The position numbers were made by a program, and so were the translations under genes. A stretch of 64,000 bases of DNA. It comes from an uncultured Pseudomonadota bacterium (GTDB lineage Bacteria; Myxococcota_A; UBA796; GCA-2862545). Of this stretch, positions 54,619 to 62,525 are shown in pieces. The stretch's first letter is position 1. Every line of letters starts with the position of its first letter. The DNA lies in assembly GCA_913061235.1 (NCBI GenBank), contig CAJXTB010000015.1, positions 1 to 64,000 of the forward strand. Direction: 5' to 3'. The notes beneath the pieces are model-generated. The model saw only the letters and a list, made by a program, of their open reading frames with translations, was not told where the DNA came from and did no database searches.

Positions 54619-55275
54619 TCACGTACGGACCGCTTTGATGAGGCGCAGGAGCACCCACACGCTGGCGAGCGTGCCGAGCACAATCCACGGCAAGTATGCC
54701 ATGAAACCGGAATCCAGAGCATCAGACCAGCTGGCGACCAGGTCAAAGAACCACAGCAGACTGACCACACTCGCGATGTGTGCGAGCAGGCAGGTGATGA
54801 GCAGCGGCCCCGTGCGCATGCCCATGAGCTTGCCAATCGCGCCACCCACCAACACACCAGTGCTCCAGAACGGGAAGAAGACGAACACAATCAACCCAAT
54901 GATGCCGAAGCGGTCCATCCATCGTTGATGGGTCTTTGCCGTCTCGTGCCACCCACTCACCCAGCCACCAACGATGGGAATGCGCTGAGCCGCTGATTCG
55001 CCCAAGACAAGACCGGGCCAGGCACACAGCAGCAGCGCCACGTCTTGTAAGCCGCATTGAAAGAATAGGAATGACGTGGAATACCCGTCGCGAACGCCAT
55101 GAGCAATGTTCACCGCGCGACCGGTGAATGCCATCTCCACAACCAGAAGCCAGACTCCAGCGTACGGCTCCGGCTGGCGGATTGCCATGAAGACCATCCC
55201 TGCAAGCCACACCAAGAACACAGTGACTCCCACCGCTCCAATCTGCTTTGCGCGACGCCACTCAACTGGGTCCAC
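54619..55275 (-). CDS. Small multidrug-export-like membrane protein (COG2426/PF06695)
   Basis: 218 residues, about five membrane helices. The segment VFFPFWSTGVLVGGAIGKLMGMRTG is typical of the Sm_multidrug_ex family, related to DedA-type proteins. Its name is historical; the real transport substrate is unknown. It stands alone, divergent from the glycosyltransferase gene and convergent with the preceding gene. Confidence 0.7.
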   Translation of the reverse strand: MDPVEWRRAKQIGAVGVTVFLVWLAGMVFMAIRQPEPYAGVWLLVVEMAFTGRAVNIAHGVRDGYSTSFLFFQCGLQDVALLLCAWPGLVLGESAAQRIPIVGGWVSGWHETAKTHQRWMDRFGIIGLIVFVFFPFWSTGVLVGGAIGKLMGMRTGPLLITCLLAHIASVVSLLWFFDLVASWSDALDSGFMAYLPWIVLGTLASVWVLLRLIKAVRT

Positions 55276-55371
55276 GGTCCCTCCGGTCGGGCCGTGTATT
55301 GCGGTGGATGAGGTTGGTCTTCACAAGTCGGTTACAGGGGCGACCGCCGGCGTCCCACAAGCGAGAGCCCT

Positions 55372-56460
55372 GTGTCTGACCGCATCCGCGTCCTGCTTCA
55401 AGCCCCTCTTCCACCGCCAACAGGCGGTATTGCCACGTGGACACACAATGTTGTGCACTCGGATCTGGCGCAGGAGTTCGACATCCGCCTGGTGGACATG
55501 TCGTACGGAACGCGTGCGGGGGGCGACAAGGCGTCGCTCCTACAGAAAGCAGGCAAGGGCGTGCACGGCCTGTTCGGCGTTGTAGATGGCCTGCTGCAGC
55601 ACCGTCCGCACGTCCTCCATGTGTGTTCGACCGGACACCCGCGTCCCCTCCTGAGGGATGCCCCAGGACTGCGGATGGCGCGGGCTTCCGGTGTTGCGAC
55701 AGCGGTCCATATCCACGGTGATGCTGCACGTCTGACCGTACGTCCACGCCTGTCCCACCGCATTCTGCGCAAGGTGGACAGCGTCATCACCCTAGGTGCC
55801 GGCAGCCGAGCGAGCGCTGAGTCCATTGGCCTGAAGAATGTGGAGGTGCTTCCCAACAGCATCGCCGCACGCCCCCTTCCCGACCGTCCCCCGCTTGGGG
55901 CACGTCGAATTCGGCTACTTTTCCTTGGCAATATCCAACGAGCCAAGGGGATCATAGACCTGCTTGAAGCCCTGAAGTCGTCGCCACATCTCGACCTGTT
56001 CATCGTGGGACGGTGGATGAATGACCGAGACGGGACATCGTGCGAGAGAGAGGTTCGCAACCGCATTGCCGACCCAGACTTAGTGCAGCGCGTCCACCTC
56101 ATCGGCCCTGTCGCTACCGAAGAAGTGTGGACCTACTACGCCCAGACGGATGTCCTAGTGCTGCCTTCGTACACCGAAGGTTTCCCAATGACGCTGCTCG
56201 AGTCCATGGTCTCGGGCATGCCGAGCATTGTCACGCCCGTTGGCGCCATGCCCGAAGTGGTCCGACACGGACAGACCGGATGGGTCGTTCCCGTCGGCAA
56301 GCCAGACGAGCTCGCCAAGAGCCTGCGGGCTCTCACCGCCAAGGCGGTCATTACTGCAGGGGCCAAGGCCAACACACTGGCCCGAGAGGTGTACACCCAC
56401 GCCGCCGTCCATGCTCAGCTTGCCAGCCTATGGCGCTCACTCAACGACGAAGTCCTCTAA
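55372..56460 (+). CDS. GT4-family glycosyltransferase
   Basis: 362 residues with a GTG start (MSDRIRVLLQAPLPPPTGGIATW). GT-B fold with the nucleotide-sugar site visible at LLFLGNIQRAKGIIDLLEAL and LVLPSYTEGFPMTLLESMVSGMPSIVTPVGAMPEVV (E-x7-E region), typical of GT4 retaining enzymes. It acts on a cytoplasmic-membrane acceptor, probably in exopolysaccharide or LPS synthesis. It is convergent with, and overlaps by 24 bases, the SGNH hydrolase gene; both and MBOAT form a polysaccharide group. Confidence 0.9.
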   Translation: MSDRIRVLLQAPLPPPTGGIATWTHNVVHSDLAQEFDIRLVDMSYGTRAGGDKASLLQKAGKGVHGLFGVVDGLLQHRPHVLHVCSTGHPRPLLRDAPGLRMARASGVATAVHIHGDAARLTVRPRLSHRILRKVDSVITLGAGSRASAESIGLKNVEVLPNSIAARPLPDRPPLGARRIRLLFLGNIQRAKGIIDLLEALKSSPHLDLFIVGRWMNDRDGTSCEREVRNRIADPDLVQRVHLIGPVATEEVWTYYAQTDVLVLPSYTEGFPMTLLESMVSGMPSIVTPVGAMPEVVRHGQTGWVVPVGKPDELAKSLRALTAKAVITAGAKANTLAREVYTHAAVHAQLASLWRSLNDEVL

Positions 56461-57369
56461 CCACGGGCCAAGCTGCTCGGTGCAGAGCTTCTCGGCTCCC
56501 TCAACCGCCAGGTGGTTGGCGCCCGACCAATCTTCATGTGCGTAGGTCAAGCCGGCATCGTCATTGAAGCTGCGAAAGCTCAGAATTCGTGGGTTGTCGC
56601 GCGCAATCTGCTCGACTTCTGCCAGCTGTGCCTCACGGGACGGATTTAGCTGGGACAGACCCGGATGACTCGGTGGCTCGTACAGCAAGACGTCCATGCC
56701 TGCCTCGGTGGCAACATCGACCAAGCGCTTCAGTCCCGGTGCATCCAGCTCACCGATGACCGTGTCAAAGTGCGGTGCGGCGCTCAAGTGGTACCGCGTT
56801 GCCAAGAACCCTCGGCGGTACTCGGCAACGCGTGCGTCTCCGGCCACCAAGTACTTGGCGCCTTCGTTGAGAGACCGACGGTACCGAAAGGCAGGAACCG
56901 CGCTGAACACTGGGAAGGACAGCGGTAGCCTTGCCTCTTCGTAGAACGGATAGCGTTCGCGGTACATCCCGCGCTCAATGGAATCTAGCTGAGACCAGAT
57001 CTCGGGCGACAGGTCTGCACCGTCCGAGCCACGGTTGATGAAGACTCCGATGATGAGGCGCTCTGGGGCTTCGTTGTAGCGAAGGTATTGGCGGAGAATC
57101 AGCTCAGCCGCCAAGAATCCCTGACCGCCGGTCGCCAGGTTGTACGAGTGCGTACCTGCGATGGGGTCCACGACCGTTGGGTCGAAAGACTGTTGAGCCA
57201 CGGAGTTTCCAAGGACAATGGTGTCGAAGCTCTGGCCTTGCAGAGCCATCATCTCCTGGACCTTCGGCACGTTGTAGTCGAAGCGCAGGGCGAGCTGTTC
57301 GAGAGCGAGGCCAACCCCCCAGATCACTCCGAGATTGACCGCCACAAAGGCCGCTATCTTCACCAGCAT
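56437..57369 (-). CDS. SGNH-type acetyl-polysaccharide protein (DltD/AlgX-like)
   Basis: The start is ATG 57369 (MLVKIAAFVAVNLGVIWGVGLALEQL, a membrane anchor). 310 residues with an SGNH hydrolase fold: FDTIVLGNSVAQQSFDP (nucleophile Ser in GNS) and a C-terminal DWSGANHLAVEGAEK (catalytic Asp-x-x-His pair). Proteins of this type sit next to MBOAT acyltransferases and pass acyl groups to, or from, a polymer outside the membrane. The gene starts 10 bases after the MBOAT gene's stop, so they are one operon. Confidence 0.85.
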   Translation of the reverse strand: MLVKIAAFVAVNLGVIWGVGLALEQLALRFDYNVPKVQEMMALQGQSFDTIVLGNSVAQQSFDPTVVDPIAGTHSYNLATGGQGFLAAELILRQYLRYNEAPERLIIGVFINRGSDGADLSPEIWSQLDSIERGMYRERYPFYEEARLPLSFPVFSAVPAFRYRRSLNEGAKYLVAGDARVAEYRRGFLATRYHLSAAPHFDTVIGELDAPGLKRLVDVATEAGMDVLLYEPPSHPGLSQLNPSREAQLAEVEQIARDNPRILSFRSFNDDAGLTYAHEDWSGANHLAVEGAEKLCTEQLGPWLEDFVVE

Positions 57370-57379
57370 TGTTCGGGTT

Positions 57380-58762
57380 TCAGAAGACAAAGTAGATAAA
57401 CTCACTGCTGGTAGCGCCAAACAACACGATGGCCTGAACACCAATGCCACCTGCGACCCACCAACGCCACGACGACTCTTCGGCTCGTGGAGCCAGGGCG
57501 ATGATGCCCGCTCCGAGCACCGCACAGCCAATAGCAAAGGCGGTGATGAAGGCATTCGGGCGGCCGCCGTCCGCGAAGGTGGCAATGCGCCACAGAACCG
57601 TTGTGGCATCGCCCAGGGTATTGGCGCGGAAGAAGACCCAGGTCACACACACGCCCTGAAAGACCAAGAAGGTCTGGACCATGCTGCGAAGCGTCCAGGC
57701 GTCCGACGTCTTCACCCAGCCGGTACGACGGGTGATGAAGCGCTCCACGGCCAGCCAAGAGCCGTGCATCATGCCCCAGATGACGAAGTTGAACGACGCG
57801 CCATGCCACAGGCCGCCGAGCACCATGGTCAGGAACAGATTGATGTACGTGCGAACCGGTCCATGACGGTTGCCGCCGAGCGGGATGTACAGGTAGTCGC
57901 GCAGCCAAGACGACAGCGAGATGTGCCAGCGCCGCCAGAACTCTTGGATACTTCGGCTTCGGTAGGGATTCTTGAAGTTCTCCATGATGTCGATGCCCAT
58001 GAGACGCGCCGTGCCGATGGCAATGTCGCTGTAGCCCGAGAAGTCACAGAAAATCTGAATCGCGAAGGCCCAGGTGGCGAGCAACAAGGCCGGCGCCGAG
58101 TAGTCCCCAGGGCTTGTGTAGATGGGGTTGACGATGGCGGACACGTTGTCGGCAATCAGGACCTTCTTGACCATGCCAACTAAGATTCGACGGCTGCCTA
58201 TCGCTATGTTGCTCCAAGCAAATGCGTGCTTTTCACTGAGTTGCGGCAGCAGATGGGTGGCACGTTCAATCGGCCCGGCGACAAGCTGTGGGAAGAAGCT
58301 GACGTACAGCAGCACCTTCACAAAGTCCTTCTCCGCCTTCATCTTTCCACGGTACACATCAATGGTGTAGGCCATGGTCTGGAAGGTGTAGAACGAGATG
58401 CCCATGGGCAGCAGAAGGTCGAAGGTCGGCAGTCCCAAAGCGCCACCGTCGACCACTCCGAGCGACTCGACAAACAGGCCCCAATACTTGAAAAAGCCCA
58501 GAACCGCGAGGTTGAACACCACGCTCAAGGTCACCCAGCGCTTCTTACCGGCTTGGGTGTCAGACGCGTCGATGGCCCTCGCCACGCTGTAGTCGACGAC
58601 TGCGGACAGCAGGAGCAGCCCAACGTAGGGCCAGCGCCAGCAGGCGTAGAAGAACAGGCTCGCGAAGACAAGCATGATCTGACGCCCACGGAGCGGCAGC
58701 GCAAAGTACGCCACCAACACAATGGGCAGAAAGACGAAGTAGTCCAGGGAGTTGAACAGCAA
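57380..58762 (-). CDS. MBOAT-family O-acyltransferase (AlgI-like)
   Basis: 460 residues with about 11-12 membrane segments. AlgI/DltB signatures: NFKNPYRSRSIQEFWRRWHISLSSWLRDYLYIPLGGNRHG and LGGLWHGASFNFVIWGMMHG, including the conserved His. It transfers an acyl (usually acetyl) group across the inner membrane to an exported polysaccharide, together with the SGNH protein encoded directly downstream. The start ATG is at 58762. Confidence 0.92.
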   Translation of the reverse strand: MLFNSLDYFVFLPIVLVAYFALPLRGRQIMLVFASLFFYACWRWPYVGLLLLSAVVDYSVARAIDASDTQAGKKRWVTLSVVFNLAVLGFFKYWGLFVESLGVVDGGALGLPTFDLLLPMGISFYTFQTMAYTIDVYRGKMKAEKDFVKVLLYVSFFPQLVAGPIERATHLLPQLSEKHAFAWSNIAIGSRRILVGMVKKVLIADNVSAIVNPIYTSPGDYSAPALLLATWAFAIQIFCDFSGYSDIAIGTARLMGIDIMENFKNPYRSRSIQEFWRRWHISLSSWLRDYLYIPLGGNRHGPVRTYINLFLTMVLGGLWHGASFNFVIWGMMHGSWLAVERFITRRTGWVKTSDAWTLRSMVQTFLVFQGVCVTWVFFRANTLGDATTVLWRIATFADGGRPNAFITAFAIGCAVLGAGIIALAPRAEESSWRWWVAGGIGVQAIVLFGATSSEFIYFVF

Positions 58763-58906
58763 GTCGAGGTCGCTCGGTAGTCTTGGCCAGAACCCAGCCG
58801 TGATTGACCGGTCCTCACATCAAGACGAGGCGGCGCAGTGTACCCCCTCCGAAGCGCTGTGTCCGACGGAGCCACAATCCTTCACGCACGCTGTGCAAAC
58901 TCCCCG

Positions 58907-60430
58907 CTACGCACCGACCGGTTCGGCGGGAGCGGGTGTTGTTGTGGTCGTGGCCGCATGTACGAACTCCACCACACTGCCGGCATCTGTGTACCTAGCC
59001 GAGAGCCGGTCCAGCAGGCTCAAAGCCACGCTATCGAGCTGCCCACTGGCCGACGTATCGATGACTACGCTGCGAAAGGTACGCCCAGCCTCTAGGCTCT
59101 CCAGACCGCTCTCTACAGCCTCTACATTGCCAAAGTACAGCGGCCCAGGCAGCACGACATGGAGCTCATCTTCCCGACCACTCTGGTTGACCACGCTGGG
59201 CTGGGCCGTGCGCCACACAAAGGCCGCAAAGCTGGTACCCACGCCAATGGCCATTCCGAGCTGAATGCCGAGTCCGAGAGTGGCTGCGAATGTCACAGCC
59301 GCCACACCGAAGTCCACCCGGTTGTTCGCCCACAAGCGCTTCACACCAGCCACGTCGATCAGCCCGGCGACAGCCGTCATGATGATGGCAGCAAGGACTG
59401 CTTTGGGCAGAAAGAAGAAGTACTGGGTCAAGAACAGAAGAGTGACGACCACCACTGCCGAGGTGACAAGCCCGGCCAACGGGGACCGTGCACCGGCCTG
59501 CGCGTTGACGGCCGTTCGGGAAAACCCGCCTGTGACCGGGTAGCCGCCGACCATGCCAGAGCCAACATTCGCCAGTCCTAAGCTGACAAGTTCACGGTTT
59601 GGAACCACGTCATGGTCGTAGCGTTTGGCCACCGAGATGGCCTCCATCATGGCCACCATGGCAATCGCAAAGGCAATCGGGAACAGCGTAGCGACAACGC
59701 TAAGGTCAACCGCTGGAAGCCCGATTCCCGGCAAACCAGCCGGAACATCACCCACGATATCCACGCCCATGGTGTTCAACCCTGCAGCCCAGGTGACGAG
59801 GGTGCCGATAGCTACGACCAGCAAGAACCGTGGGAACTTCGGAGCCTTCTTCTTCAAGACAACCAGCGTGACCACGGCGGCCGCCGAGATGGCGAAGGTC
59901 AATGGATGAATCTGGTTGAGGCTCTGGACGGCAGCCATCACAATCACATGAACCTGTTGCGACCGTGGAAGCGGAATGCCGACGGCCGACTTGAGCTGAG
60001 AGAGCCCGATGATGAGCGCCGCCGCAGCCGTAAATCCAAGAATGACCGGCTGAGCCAGGAAGCGCACCAAGATGCCCGCGCGCAGCAGTCCAAGGGCAAT
60101 CTGAATGCCGCCGACCATCAGCGCGAGCATTGCGGCATAGGCGGCGTAGGCCACCGGATCTCCCTGAACGAGCGGCAACAGGCCCGCCGCGACCATGAGC
60201 GAGTCCATGGCCACCGGTCCAACCGCGAGGGGCCGACTGGATCCGAACAACGCGTACAGAGCGAGAGGAATGGTAGAGGCGTACAAACCGACGATTGGGT
60301 CAAGCCCGGCCAGCATGGCGTAGGCCATTCCTTGTGGAACCAACATGATGGCGGTGGTCAAGCCGGCAATGACGTCAGCCCGTAGGTCTTCCTTGCTCGA
60401 CGTACGCAGAGTTCGAATCAGCGGAATCAT
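58907..60430 (-). CDS. SulP-family anion transporter with STAS domain
   Basis: 507 residues. The 14-helix SLC26/SulP transport domain begins with DVIAGLTTAIMLVPQGMAYAMLAGLDPIVGLYAS, and includes NVGSGMVGGYPVTGGFSRTAVNAQAGARSPLAG. The C-terminal STAS domain shows VVIDTSASGQLDSVALSLLDRL. It probably moves sulfate (or bicarbonate). The start overlaps the stop of the YedE-like gene (ATGA), making it the last gene of the sulfur operon, which suits sulfate handling rather than bicarbonate. Confidence 0.9.
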   Translation of the reverse strand: MIPLIRTLRTSSKEDLRADVIAGLTTAIMLVPQGMAYAMLAGLDPIVGLYASTIPLALYALFGSSRPLAVGPVAMDSLMVAAGLLPLVQGDPVAYAAYAAMLALMVGGIQIALGLLRAGILVRFLAQPVILGFTAAAALIIGLSQLKSAVGIPLPRSQQVHVIVMAAVQSLNQIHPLTFAISAAAVVTLVVLKKKAPKFPRFLLVVAIGTLVTWAAGLNTMGVDIVGDVPAGLPGIGLPAVDLSVVATLFPIAFAIAMVAMMEAISVAKRYDHDVVPNRELVSLGLANVGSGMVGGYPVTGGFSRTAVNAQAGARSPLAGLVTSAVVVVTLLFLTQYFFFLPKAVLAAIIMTAVAGLIDVAGVKRLWANNRVDFGVAAVTFAATLGLGIQLGMAIGVGTSFAAFVWRTAQPSVVNQSGREDELHVVLPGPLYFGNVEAVESGLESLEAGRTFRSVVIDTSASGQLDSVALSLLDRLSARYTDAGSVVEFVHAATTTTTPAPAEPVGA

Positions 60431-60888
60431 GCGACACGCTCATTCGCCACGGTGGTGTCCGCGACCGCGTTCTGCTGATACGTCTGAAAGGCCTGATATC
60501 CCAAGATTCCAAGGGTCAGACTTCCGACAAAGACCACCGCATTGACGGCGCCGCTAGACAGCGAGACAAGGCCTGGCCCTGGACAGTACCCACCCAGCGC
60601 CCAGCCGACTCCGAAGAGAGCTGCACCGCCGACAAGCTTCGCGTCGAAGTCGGTGCGGGTTGGAATGCCGAATCGGTCCGCGAAGAGCGGCGACCTACGT
60701 AGAAGAATCAGCCGGTACAACACCAGGTGTACGCCAATCGCACCGCCCATGACGAAGGCCAGACTCGGGTCCCAAGCATCTGACAGGTCGAGAAAGTTGA
60801 TGACCTTGTCGGCCTGGGTCATTCCGCTCACACCCAGACCCAGTCCGAGCAAAGCACCTGCGACCAACGCGCTGAAAACCGCTTTCAT
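60427..60888 (-). CDS. YeeE/YedE (DUF6691) membrane protein, second half of pair
   Basis: Start ATG 60888, overlapping the previous stop (ATGA); 153 residues, four membrane segments. It shows SGMTQADKVINFLDLSDAWDPSLAFVMG and GVGWALGGYCPGPGLVSLSSG with the family Cys. It partners with 60885-61319 in a split YeeE, thought to import thiosulfate or sulfane sulfur. It is coupled to SulP by another ATGA. A paralogue is at 22009-22467. Confidence 0.88.
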   Translation of the reverse strand: MKAVFSALVAGALLGLGLGVSGMTQADKVINFLDLSDAWDPSLAFVMGGAIGVHLVLYRLILLRRSPLFADRFGIPTRTDFDAKLVGGAALFGVGWALGGYCPGPGLVSLSSGAVNAVVFVGSLTLGILGYQAFQTYQQNAVADTTVANERVA

Positions 60889-61319
60889 AGCGAACCTCCG
60901 AACATTACCTGAATGGCGGTGGCCGTGGCCATGCCGGTAGCCATGAACGTCACGGTGGCCAAGAGGGAGCGCCTCGAGAACCGAGACAGACCACACACGC
61001 CGTGACCACTCGTACAGCCGTTGCCCATGGTGACGCCCACGCCGACAACAAGTCCGGCGATGGCCGTCATGCCAATGGAGCGTGCCTGGGTGGGTGCCAC
61101 GGCGGATGGCGCCAGAAACATCAACGCAAGACCTGCCGCTACAAGCCCACCAACAAAGGCAATGCGCCAGAACAGGTCGCCCGGAACTGGGCGAAGAATG
61201 CCCTTGTAGACGCCACTAATACCAGCGATTCGCCCATTGAACAGGAGCATGACTGAAGCGCCGAGCCCAATGAGAGCCCCACCCGCGAGGGCGGCTACTG
61301 GAGTAAATTCAGTAAGCAT
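60885..61319 (-). CDS. YeeE/YedE family membrane protein, first half of pair
   Basis: 144 residues, four predicted membrane helices and the conserved VTMGNGCTSGHGVCGLSRFSRRS with two Cys of the family's sulfur site. It starts 13 bases after the stop of the MBL-rhodanese gene and is coupled to its partner by ATGA overlap. Compared with the pair at 22 kb it is in a full sulfur-oxidation context. Confidence 0.88.
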   Translation of the reverse strand: MLTEFTPVAALAGGALIGLGASVMLLFNGRIAGISGVYKGILRPVPGDLFWRIAFVGGLVAAGLALMFLAPSAVAPTQARSIGMTAIAGLVVGVGVTMGNGCTSGHGVCGLSRFSRRSLLATVTFMATGMATATAIQVMFGGSL

Positions 61320-61331
61320 GACCGTTCTCCC

Positions 61332-62369
61332 TCAGCCGCACGATGCGGCAGTTGAACGTTGATTCCAGCCGACCGTTCCCCCGGTCATACTGGAGACGAG
61401 AGCAAAGCCCAGCGCCTCAAGCGCAAGCGCCCCACGGTCCGACCGGGCTCCCGACCGACAGATCAGCACCACAGGTTCTGCGGGGTCCCACGTCGCCGCC
61501 ACGGCCGACAACGTGCCAAGGGGCACGAGAGCGGCATCTGGCACATGGCCAAGAGGACCGTTGTACTCGTCAGGCTCGCGAACATCGACAAGGCGCACCG
61601 TGTCGGCATGTTGCTCTACCCACTCAATCGGGGCCTGAATGGCGCCAGATGCCGCGCGCTCCAGACCGGTCCACGGGCATTCCTTACGACCCAGCATCCG
61701 ATTAGCCGGGACCGCAACGTCGATAAGTCGTGGATAGGACAAGTTGAGGGAGTCCATGATGTGGATGAACTCGGCCTCGGTCCGTCCAGCCCCCAAGCGC
61801 ACATTGTGTGCCTTCTCTTCCTCCACACAGCTCACAGTCCGGCCCTTGTAGTCGTGCCCTGGGTAAACCAGGGTGTCATCGGGCAAGGAGAAGAGCTGCT
61901 CGTGGACCGATTCGAACAGAGTCTTGGCACTGCCGCCCTGGAAGTCCGTTCGGCCACAGCCGCGAATCAGTAGTGTGTCCCCAGTGAAGACCCGATTGTT
62001 GGCCATGTCGAGGTAGCAGGCAGAGCCCGAAGTGTGCCCCGGCGTGTGCCGCACGTGCAGCTCAACCGCCCCCACAGTGAGCCGGTCGCCATGCTCAAGC
62101 AGACGGTCAGCCCCTTCCACCAGTCCAGTGGACGGGTAGGCAACCTTGCAGCCGGTCGCATCACGCAGTGTTGCAGCCGCCGTCACATGGTCGGCGTGCA
62201 CGTGGGTCTCGACAACCCACGCCAAGGTCAGGCCCATCTCACCCAAGATCTGTAGGTCACGGTCTGCCTGCTCGAGGACAGGGTCAATCAGCACAGCCCG
62301 ACGGGTGGTCGGGTCTGCGAGCAAGTAGGTGTAGGTACTGGACGTGGCATCAAACAACTGGCGAAACAT
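61332..62369 (-). CDS. Persulfide dioxygenase-rhodanese fusion
   Basis: 345 residues. N-terminal MBL-fold persulfide dioxygenase (ETHE1-like): ETHVHADHVTAA (HxHxDH), HTPGHTSGS, FTGDTLLIRGCGRTDFQ and YPGHDYKGR. C-terminal rhodanese domain: VDVREPDEYNGPLGHVPDA and VLICRSGARSDRGA with the active-site Cys. Such fusions oxidise glutathione persulfide to sulfite and pass or take sulfur via the rhodanese. It is the first gene of the YeeE/YedE/SulP operon, with the operator-like repeats just upstream (62455-62493). Confidence 0.92.
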   Translation of the reverse strand: MFRQLFDATSSTYTYLLADPTTRRAVLIDPVLEQADRDLQILGEMGLTLAWVVETHVHADHVTAAATLRDATGCKVAYPSTGLVEGADRLLEHGDRLTVGAVELHVRHTPGHTSGSACYLDMANNRVFTGDTLLIRGCGRTDFQGGSAKTLFESVHEQLFSLPDDTLVYPGHDYKGRTVSCVEEEKAHNVRLGAGRTEAEFIHIMDSLNLSYPRLIDVAVPANRMLGRKECPWTGLERAASGAIQAPIEWVEQHADTVRLVDVREPDEYNGPLGHVPDAALVPLGTLSAVAATWDPAEPVVLICRSGARSDRGALALEALGFALVSSMTGGTVGWNQRSTAASCG

Positions 62370-62454
62370 GGCGCCTCCTGACCAGACTAGAGCAAGGTCC
62401 GTGCCACCTCGATTCAGCGCCTTCCACCGCCTAAGCGCCAGATTCGTCTCAAAA

Positions 62455-62493
62455 TCGGTCAGACTTCGGTCAGGACTGACCGAGCATGACCGA
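62455..62493. promoter_or_regulatory. Phased four-half-site operator upstream of the sulfur operon
   Basis: Four 8-bp half-sites lie at 10-11 base spacing: TCGGTCAG at 62455 and 62466, CTGACCGA at 62476 and ATGACCGA at 62486. Two direct copies face two inverted copies, so the whole is a nested palindrome with half-sites on one face of the helix. It lies 86 bases before the start of the persulfide dioxygenase-rhodanese gene and just downstream of the stop of the sulfite dehydrogenase gene. A persulfide-sensing repressor is a plausible binder. Confidence 0.6.
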
Positions 62494-62525
62494 GAGCGGA
62501 ATCCCCTGTCACCAGGGTCGCGCTG

